Below are positions 58,353 to 64,000 of a stretch of 64,000 nucleotides of DNA, one piece after another; position 1 is the first letter of the stretch; every line of letters starts with the position of its first letter. This DNA comes from Acrocarpospora pleiomorpha. GTDB taxonomy: Bacteria > Actinomycetota > Actinomycetes > Streptosporangiales > Streptosporangiaceae. The DNA lies in assembly GCF_009687885.1 (NCBI RefSeq), contig NZ_BLAF01000054.1, positions 18,666-82,665 of the forward strand. Direction: 5' to 3'. Position numbers and translations under genes: made by a program. Below the pieces are notes generated by a model that ran no database searches, was not told the DNA's origin, and saw only the letters and a list, made by a program, of their open reading frames with translations.

Positions 58353-61300
58353 GTGAACACCACCCCCCGGCGGTTACGCCGGTTCCGCGCGGCGGCGGCC
58401 GCCGGGCTCCTCGTCGGCGGCCTGATCGGGGTCGCCGCGCCGGCCTACGCCGCCGACTCGATTACCTTCACCAACACCCGCAACCCCATCCTCGGCGACG
58501 GCAGCTACTACTCGGCCGATCCGGCGCCGGTCGTCGTGCCGGCCGGCGCCCCCGGCAACGAGAGCGGCCGCGACGAGCTCTACATCTACACCGGCCACGA
58601 CCAGGCCGGACCGTCCACCAACGACTTCATCATGAACGAGTGGGGCGCCTTCCGCACCGCGGACGTCCAAGCCGGAGAGTGGACCCACTACCCCTCGCTG
58701 ATGCGCCCGGAACAGGTCTTCGCCTGGGCGACGCCGGCACGCGCGTACGCCGGCCAGGTGGTCCGCGGCGTGGACGGGCGCTACTACTGGTACGTCCCGA
58801 TCAACGAGCGGGACAGCCCGGCGTCCGACAAGTTCGCCATCGGCGTGGCCGTCTCGGACAGCCCGACCGGCCCGTGGACCGACCACGCGGGCGGGCCGAT
58901 CATCTCCCAGCGGGTGCCCACGGCCAACACCATCCACAACATCGACCCGACGATCCTCGTCGACGGCACGGCGCCGAACCAGCGGGTGTACGTCTACTGG
59001 GGCTCGTTCAGCAACCTGCGGATGCTGGAACTCCAGCAGGACATGAAGACCCCGGTCGGCACCCAGCGCACCGTCACCGGCCTGACCGGCTTCTTCGAGG
59101 CGGCCTGGATCTTCAAGCGCAGCAGCACCTACTACATGGCGTACGCCGGGAACAACGCCGGCCCGACCTCGGCGTGCACCCCGGCGAACTACCACGCCTG
59201 CATCGCCTACGCGACGGCCTCCTCGCCCGAGGGGCCGTGGACCTACCGGGGCACCATGCTCCGGCCGGTCTCCTCGACGACGAGCCACCCGGGCATCCTG
59301 GAGTTCAACGGCAAGTGGTACATCGCCTACCACACCGCCGACGCCGTGGGCGGCGGTCACTTCCGCCGTTCGGTGGCGATCGACCCGGTCGAGTGGGACG
59401 ACACGCAGACCCCACCGCGGATGAAGCTCGTCACGCCGACGCCCGTCAAGGGACGCGACCTCACGCCCCGGGCGAACATCGCGCAGGAGGCGAAGGTCGC
59501 CGTCTCCAACGAGCCCGTGCCCACGCAGTACTGGGTGAAGGCGCTCAACGACGAGATCGTCCGGTCGAACCCATTGCCGCCGGACATGTGGGGCACCTGG
59601 ACCGGCAACAACCCGCCCCAGCAGTGGGTGCAGTACACGTGGGACCAGCCGATGCGGATCTCCGGTTCCCAGATCGAGTTCTGGAACGACCAGCCGCAGG
59701 GCAGCGGCGTGGGCGTCGCCGCACCGGCCCGCTGGCGCGTCCAGTACTGGGACGCCGGCGCCGGGCAGTGGGCCGACGCGCCGAACCCGAGCGGCTACCC
59801 GACCGGCACGCAGGGTTTCCAGAACACCACGTTCGACCCGGTCACCACCACGCAGGTCCGCGCGGTGTTCGACGCGTCGACCAACGGCAGCACCTACTCG
59901 GCGGTGGCGGTCGAGGAGTGGAAGATCCTCGCCGCGCAGCCGGGATCCGTCACGCCACCGGCGATCACGGTCGAAGTGGGCGAGCGGGATCTGCCCGGCG
60001 CCGTCGGCGTGTCGTTCGGCGGTGAAACATTGCAGGTGCCGGTCTTCTGGGACCCGGTGACGGCGGAGCAGGTCGCGGAGCCCGGCACGTTGACGCTCCA
60101 GGGCACCGTGCTCGGCTACGCCGCGGGCAGGGTCTCAGCGCAGGTCAAGGTCATCTCGCCCGGCGACACCGAGGGCGACGAGACCGCGCCGACGCTGACG
60201 CTCACGCCCAGTGGCAGCGCGGGCAGCGCCGGCTGGTTCCGGTCCGCGGTGCGGGTGCGCGTCGCCGGAGTCGACGACCGGGGCGGCCGCCTGACGATCG
60301 AGTCCAAGGTGGACGACGGCCAGCCGGTCGTCGCGACGGACGTCCGGAACGTCGACGTCAACGTCTCCGGGAACGGCCAGCACGCCGTCACGGCGACCGC
60401 GACCGACCGCGCGGGCAACGTCTCAGCGCCCGCGAACCTCGCCGTGCGCATCGACGCCACGGCACCGGTCAGCACGGCCACCGTGAGCGCCACCCGGACG
60501 GTCACGGTGACCGCGAGCGACGCGACCTCCGGGGTCGCCGGCATCGAGTACGCCATCGGCACCGGCGCGTGGACCGCCTACACCGGCGCCATCGCGGCAC
60601 CGGACTCGAACCGGCACACCGTGTCGTTCCGCGCGCTCGATGTGGCCGGAAACCTGGAGACCGCCAAGACGGTCACCATCCCGGCGGACCTGTCCGGGCC
60701 GCTCACCGGCAACATCGGGCCCATCGCGACCCCGACCGCCTCCTACACGGCGGGCTGGAACAGCGTCACCGCCCTCAACGACGGCGCCGACCCGGCGAGC
60801 CCGAGCCAGGCGCAGATCTGGGGCACCTGGTCCGGCACCCGCCCGGAGACCCAGTGGGTCCAGTACGACTGGGCCCGCCCCGTACGACTCACCGGAACGG
60901 AACTGAAGTTCTGGCGGGACTCCAACCGCGGCACCGGCGACGGCGTCGCCGAACCCGACGGGTGGGGGCTGCAGTACTGGGACGAGGCCGGCTCGGCCTG
61001 GCGTGACGTGACCGGCGCGTCCGCGTACGGCACGAGCACGACCGCGTTCAACACCGTCACCTTCGACCCGGTCACCACACCCCGGGTGCGGGCCACGGTC
61101 CGGGCCAACGGCAACGGCACCACCTTCTCCGCGGTCGCGATCACGGAGTGGCGGGTCTTCGCCGACGACCCGGGCACCCAGCCGGCCGTGGTGCCCGTCA
61201 CGGTCACCGTCCAGCCGCGGTGCGTCGCCGGCAAGGCGTACATCGCCGTGCGGGCGAGTAACGACCACGAGTCGCCGGTGACCATCGCGCTGGAGACCGC

Positions 61301-61475
61301 GTACGGCGAGCGGTCTTTCGCGAACGTCGCGCCGGGTGCCAGCGCCTACCAGTCGTTCGCCACCCGGACGGCCTCGGTCGCGGCGGGCTCGGTGACCGTC
61401 CGCGCCACCGGGACGGTGGACGGCGAGGAGGTGACCACTGTCTCCACCGCGGAACACCCCGGCCTGGCCTGCTGA
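58353..61475 (+). CDS. Secreted GH43-type arabinan/xylan-active hydrolase with two discoidin domains
   Basis: 1040 aa. Signal ends near AYA (residue 33). The catalytic five-bladed propeller (about 38-365) has the three GH43 acids: Asp56 in YYSADPAPV, Asp near 197 in IDPTIL and Glu near 249 in FFEAAWIF, plus HPGILEFNGKWYIAYH. Then discoidin 1 (about 375-530), Big_4-like (540-610), an OmpL47/chitobiase-like linker pair (615-790), discoidin 2 (790-935) and a C-terminal Cys-bracketed module shared with the upstream hydrolase. GTG after AAGGAG. Probable alpha-L-arabinofuranosidase, beta-xylosidase or arabinanase; family alone does not choose. Confidence 0.9.
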   Translation: MNTTPRRLRRFRAAAAAGLLVGGLIGVAAPAYAADSITFTNTRNPILGDGSYYSADPAPVVVPAGAPGNESGRDELYIYTGHDQAGPSTNDFIMNEWGAFRTADVQAGEWTHYPSLMRPEQVFAWATPARAYAGQVVRGVDGRYYWYVPINERDSPASDKFAIGVAVSDSPTGPWTDHAGGPIISQRVPTANTIHNIDPTILVDGTAPNQRVYVYWGSFSNLRMLELQQDMKTPVGTQRTVTGLTGFFEAAWIFKRSSTYYMAYAGNNAGPTSACTPANYHACIAYATASSPEGPWTYRGTMLRPVSSTTSHPGILEFNGKWYIAYHTADAVGGGHFRRSVAIDPVEWDDTQTPPRMKLVTPTPVKGRDLTPRANIAQEAKVAVSNEPVPTQYWVKALNDEIVRSNPLPPDMWGTWTGNNPPQQWVQYTWDQPMRISGSQIEFWNDQPQGSGVGVAAPARWRVQYWDAGAGQWADAPNPSGYPTGTQGFQNTTFDPVTTTQVRAVFDASTNGSTYSAVAVEEWKILAAQPGSVTPPAITVEVGERDLPGAVGVSFGGETLQVPVFWDPVTAEQVAEPGTLTLQGTVLGYAAGRVSAQVKVISPGDTEGDETAPTLTLTPSGSAGSAGWFRSAVRVRVAGVDDRGGRLTIESKVDDGQPVVATDVRNVDVNVSGNGQHAVTATATDRAGNVSAPANLAVRIDATAPVSTATVSATRTVTVTASDATSGVAGIEYAIGTGAWTAYTGAIAAPDSNRHTVSFRALDVAGNLETAKTVTIPADLSGPLTGNIGPIATPTASYTAGWNSVTALNDGADPASPSQAQIWGTWSGTRPETQWVQYDWARPVRLTGTELKFWRDSNRGTGDGVAEPDGWGLQYWDEAGSAWRDVTGASAYGTSTTAFNTVTFDPVTTPRVRATVRANGNGTTFSAVAITEWRVFADDPGTQPAVVPVTVTVQPRCVAGKAYIAVRASNDHESPVTIALETAYGERSFANVAPGASAYQSFATRTASVAAGSVTVRATGTVDGEEVTTVSTAEHPGLAC

Positions 61476-61511
61476 TTTCCACCATTTCCACCAATCACGA
61501 AGGGCAATCGC

Positions 61512-62144
61512 ATGAACACATACCGAAAGCGGCTGATCACGGCGGGTGCCGTCCTGGCCGCGATGATGGCGCTGCAGACGATGGTGCAGTCGCCGGCCAT
61601 GGCCGACCCCGGCGACAGCAGTGACGTAGAGGTGACGGTCGACATCGAGGAGATCCGGCAGCCGGGCGTGCTCGCCATGTCGATCGCCGACGGCTCCGTC
61701 GCGCTGTCCGAGGACGGCTCGACCCTGGAGATCCGCCAGTTCACCGGCACGCTGCCGACGGTGACGGTCACCGACACCCGTACGGCGGAGGAGGTGCCCG
61801 CCGGCGCCGCGTGGGCCGTGCTGGGCAGCGCGACCGATTTCGCCGGCAACACCGGTCAGGCGCCGATCAGCGCCGGGCACCTGGGCTGGAAGCCGCACCT
61901 GATCGACGGTGGTGACACCGGCCTGATCGCCGAAGGTGAGGAGGTGGTGACCGTCCTCGACGAGCCGACCCAGCCCGGCAACAACGTCGGTCTGGTCGAC
62001 CAGGAACTGCTGGTGTCGACGTTCGACTCCGGGTCCGTCGCCGAAGGCGCGTTCTCCGTCAACGCCGACCTGTTCCTGCGCACCCCGGCGGATGTCGCCG
62101 CCGGTTCGTACACCTCTACATTGACCCTGTCCCTGTTCGAGTGA
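61512..62144 (+). CDS. Secreted WxL-like surface protein
   Basis: 210 aa. Signal peptide ends near AMA (residue 31). The mature part is all-beta and acidic, with VTVDIEEIRQPGVLAMSIADGSVAL, TVTVTDTRTAEEVPAGAAW and the terminal AGSYTSTLTLSLFE. The end matches the second half of WxL domains (YTGTLTW-L) except that Trp is Leu, a change seen in actinobacterial versions. WxL proteins bind peptidoglycan together with a DUF916 partner, and one is encoded two positions on. Likely displays or retains the hydrolases at the cell surface. ATG after AAGGGC. Confidence 0.75.
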   Translation: MNTYRKRLITAGAVLAAMMALQTMVQSPAMADPGDSSDVEVTVDIEEIRQPGVLAMSIADGSVALSEDGSTLEIRQFTGTLPTVTVTDTRTAEEVPAGAAWAVLGSATDFAGNTGQAPISAGHLGWKPHLIDGGDTGLIAEGEEVVTVLDEPTQPGNNVGLVDQELLVSTFDSGSVAEGAFSVNADLFLRTPADVAAGSYTSTLTLSLFE

Positions 62145-62150
62145 CGCACA

Positions 62151-62182
62151 GGTGGGGGGCCGCGGCGACGCGGCCCCCCACC
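62151..62182 (+). repeat. Intercistronic 14-bp stem-loop between WxL-like and DUF916 genes
   Basis: GGTGGGGGGCCGCG and its perfect complement close on GCGA. Six bases after the WxL-like stop. No T-run. Its layout matches 58295-58327. Confidence 0.7.
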
Positions 62183-62206
62183 GCATCCATGCCGGAGGAC
62201 CTCGCC

Positions 62207-63235
62207 ATGATCCGAATCTTGCCGCGGGCCCTGCCGCGGCTGCTCGCCGTCCTGGCCGCGGTGCTCGTCGCCGTGCCGATCGCGCCCGCCGCGGCTGACC
62301 CGGCGCTCACCTGGTCGGTCCAGCCGGCCAACCAGCAGGGTCCGGACGGCCGCCGATGGATCGAGCTCACGCTCGACCCGGGTCAGACGGTGACCGAGCA
62401 CCTGGCCGTGCGGAACTTCAGCGACAACACCTTCGACTTCTCCCTGAAGGCGGCCGACGGCTACCTCACGGACAAGGGACGCTTCAACATGCTGCCGTCC
62501 AACCGCGCGTCAGCGGACGGCGGAACCTGGATCCAGGTGCAGGAAAAGGTCACGGTCGGGGCCAAGGAGACGAAGGTGGTGCCGTTCACCATCACCGTGC
62601 CTGAAGGCACCTCGCCGGGAGACCATCCGGCCGGTATCGCGGCGACGGTCACCAGCACCGGGGGCACGGTCGCCGTCGAGAGCCGGGTCGGGTTCCGGGT
62701 CATGATGCGGGCCACCGGCACGGTCAGGGCAGCCGTGGCCATCAACGACCTCACCGCCACATACCAGCAGTCGTGGAACCCCTTCTCGGCCGGCACCATC
62801 CGCGTCAGGTACACCGCGACGAGCGACGGCAACGTCGCCATGACCGGCACCGGCCGGGTGACGATCGCTGAACTGTTCGGCCTGGCCTCGCACGATACCG
62901 AGGCCGAGGTCGAGGAGCTGTTTCCGGGCGGCAGCCGGGAGGTCGACGCCCGCATCGGGGGAGTCTGGGCGCTGGGACCGCTCAGCACGACCGTCAACGT
63001 GACTCCCGCCATCCGCGACGGCGGCCCGGCCGCGATCCTGCCCTCCTCGGCCACCGTGACGGTCTGGACCGTGCCCTGGCCGCAACTGGCCCTGGTGGCC
63101 ATCCTCGGCGCCCTCTTCCTCGCCTTCCGTACCATCACCCGGCGACGCCGCCAGCGCCTCGCGGACCTCCTCGCCCGCGCCCGCGACGAAGGCCGAGCGG
63201 AAGCCACACTCGTCGGCCAAGATCCTGACAAATAA
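62207..63235 (+). CDS. DUF916 (WxL peptidoglycan-binding partner) membrane protein
   Basis: 342 aa. Signal peptide (to about residue 30), then the DUF916 domain: ALTWSVQPANQQGPDGRRWIEL, RNFSDNTFDFSLKAADGYL, and VPFTITVPEGTSPGDHPAGIAATV. A second Ig-like region holds WNPFSAGTIRVRYTATSDG, then one transmembrane helix (about 288-306, WPQLALVAILGALFLAF) and an Arg-rich cytoplasmic tail. DUF916 proteins anchor WxL partners to peptidoglycan. ATG after GGAGGACC. Ends the surface operon. Confidence 0.88.
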   Translation: MIRILPRALPRLLAVLAAVLVAVPIAPAAADPALTWSVQPANQQGPDGRRWIELTLDPGQTVTEHLAVRNFSDNTFDFSLKAADGYLTDKGRFNMLPSNRASADGGTWIQVQEKVTVGAKETKVVPFTITVPEGTSPGDHPAGIAATVTSTGGTVAVESRVGFRVMMRATGTVRAAVAINDLTATYQQSWNPFSAGTIRVRYTATSDGNVAMTGTGRVTIAELFGLASHDTEAEVEELFPGGSREVDARIGGVWALGPLSTTVNVTPAIRDGGPAAILPSSATVTVWTVPWPQLALVAILGALFLAFRTITRRRRQRLADLLARARDEGRAEATLVGQDPDK

Positions 63236-63362
63236 GTAGTTCAGGTGATAGCCGCACGCAATCCTGGCGGCCAGGACCACGCTTCTGCCATCGCCTGACA
63301 TTCCATCTGCGTTTCACCGGGGGCAGCACCGGTTCCACGCACGTGGGGGTACGGTTGTTTCT

Positions 63363-63656
63363 ATGAGCGCTCAGCCCATCGAGGAGGACCCGCAGGACCC
63401 GCAAGTGATCCTTCGCGGTCTGCCCGTCCGGGAGCGGCCGGAGTTTCTCCGCCAGTACCGTCAGGCGGTCGAGGCGGCACGTGACGACCTGGCAAGCTAC
63501 ACGGCCCTGAAGCGGCTGCTGCACCGATGGCACCTGACGGTCATCGCCACCAACCGGCCCGGCTACTACGACGCCATCCAGGAAGCCAAGGAAGGTGCTG
63601 GCGCGACCACACCGCTTGATGAGGCCATCGCCGACGAGTTGGCCCGCCGCCGGTGA
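63363..63656 (+). CDS. DUF6247-like putative antitoxin
   Basis: 97 aa, helical and charged. LPVRERPEFLRQYRQAVEAARD is a typical motif of small proteins placed before RelE/ParE-like toxins in actinomycetes. The stop overlaps the next start (GTGA). Probably the labile half of a toxin-antitoxin pair, although DNA-binding is not visible. Start is the first ATG; ribosome site weak. Confidence 0.7.
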   Translation: MSAQPIEEDPQDPQVILRGLPVRERPEFLRQYRQAVEAARDDLASYTALKRLLHRWHLTVIATNRPGYYDAIQEAKEGAGATTPLDEAIADELARRR

Positions 63657-63901
63657 CCTACCGCCCCCACTTATCCGAGCGGGCGCTAAGCCAGCTCGGC
63701 GGCTTCCCCACTGACGCGCTCACCGCCTTGGTGAAGGCTATGGCCGACGTCTGCGAGAACCCGTATGACCCGCTCACCAGCATGGCCACTGACGACCCGC
63801 AGGTACGGCGAGCCGACTTCGGCGACCATGGATTCGTCACGTTCCTGATTCTGGACTCGGTTGAGATCGTCCGCGTTGTGGACATTCTGTGGGCCGGCTG
63901 A
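63653..63901 (+). CDS. RelE/ParE-like putative toxin
   Basis: 82 aa. YRPHLSERALSQLGGFPTDALTALVKAM, then DPQVRRADFGDHGFVTFLILDS and IVRVVDILWAG show the beta-alpha-beta pattern and late hydrophobic strand of RelE/ParE proteins, with Arg and basic residues in the cleft. GTG start coupled to the antitoxin. Family members cut ribosomal mRNA or poison gyrase; which applies is unknown. The final 99 bases of the window show no gene. Confidence 0.68.
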   Translation: MTYRPHLSERALSQLGGFPTDALTALVKAMADVCENPYDPLTSMATDDPQVRRADFGDHGFVTFLILDSVEIVRVVDILWAG

Positions 63902-64000
63902 CGTGACGCAGAACATCAGGATGTCTTGCCATTGATTTGGCTCGCGGTTTCTCGTCGCACGAGGGTCTTCCGAGCCGTACATGGAGGGCTCAGCGGTTCG

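Noticed and set aside
60423..62186. Long antisense frame opposite the GH43 and WxL-like genes
   Set aside because: Repetitive Gly/Arg/Val sequence without any recognisable fold; it is a shadow of the high-GC sense genes.
1..64000. CRISPR arrays, transposases, rRNA genes
   Set aside because: No regularly spaced repeats of 25-40 bp with spacers, no DDE or serine/tyrosine recombinase proteins and no rRNA-like sequence were seen.

Overview
The window is high-GC, densely coded DNA with ATGA/GTGA gene overlaps, frequent GTG starts and purine-rich Shine-Dalgarno sites. This fits a filamentous actinomycete. A relative of Streptosporangiaceae is my guess from gene content (DUF916/WxL-type proteins, DUF6247-type pairs, streptogrisin-like protease, SPW protein), but nothing here proves the genus.

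Layout. (1) 1-3089: the end of a sugar/secondary-metabolite cluster, with the tail of an acyl-CoA-dehydrogenase-like flavoprotein and two paralogous family-2 glycosyltransferases flanking a UDP-xylose-synthase-like epimerase. (2) 3068-6308: a tightly coupled three-gene unit (small protein, membrane protein, membrane-anchored WD40 propeller). (3) 6380-11947: a TmrB-like ATPase, a SpoU-type RNA methylase, a flavoprotein, an orphan sugar-binding lipoprotein, a LysR regulator and a secreted S1 protease, closed by a strong terminator. (4) 12079-12152: a CAT-anticodon tRNA gene. (5) About 12200-50550: a catabolic island of some 30 genes with visibly more mixed base use than its flanks. (6) 50553-52373: a possible decayed gene remnant, a divergent SPW/MarR pair and a small secreted protein. 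(7) 52374-63235: a polysaccharide-degradation and cell-surface operon (giant multidomain hydrolase, GH43 enzyme, WxL-like protein, DUF916 protein). (8) 63363-63901: a toxin-antitoxin-like pair.

The catabolic island is the most interesting part. It carries a P450 with a dedicated fused [2Fe-2S] ferredoxin/FAD reductase, three flavin monooxygenases (two Baeyer-Villiger-like, one YUCCA/FMO-like with an N-terminal NTF2 domain), an alpha/beta hydrolase, short- and medium-chain dehydrogenases, an aldehyde dehydrogenase, an NDP-forming acyl-CoA ligase, two class III CoA transferases, a probable heteromeric acyl-CoA dehydrogenase pair, crotonases, a thiolase, and a hydratase/CitE-lyase/dehydrogenase module resembling C5-dicarboxylate (itaconate/mesaconate-type) breakdown. 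It also has a complete TRAP transporter, uncommon in actinomycetes, and GntR and IclR regulators. The logic suggests uptake, hydroxylation, ketone formation, Baeyer-Villiger ring opening, hydrolysis, CoA activation and beta-oxidation of an alicyclic or terpenoid-like compound. The substrate cannot be read from sequence.

A regulatory signature ties the island together. Hexamers of form GNATNC, spaced exactly 10 bp centre to centre in runs of two to four, lie at eight promoter regions of the island and, among the intergenic regions I read, nowhere outside it. One lies in the promoter of the island's own GntR gene. Two of these promoters also share a 30-bp block holding a TTGACA box and a CACACCAT(G/T)GTGTG inverted repeat. 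I propose one GntR regulon with helically phased operators, plus a separate IclR circuit for the Baeyer-Villiger operon.
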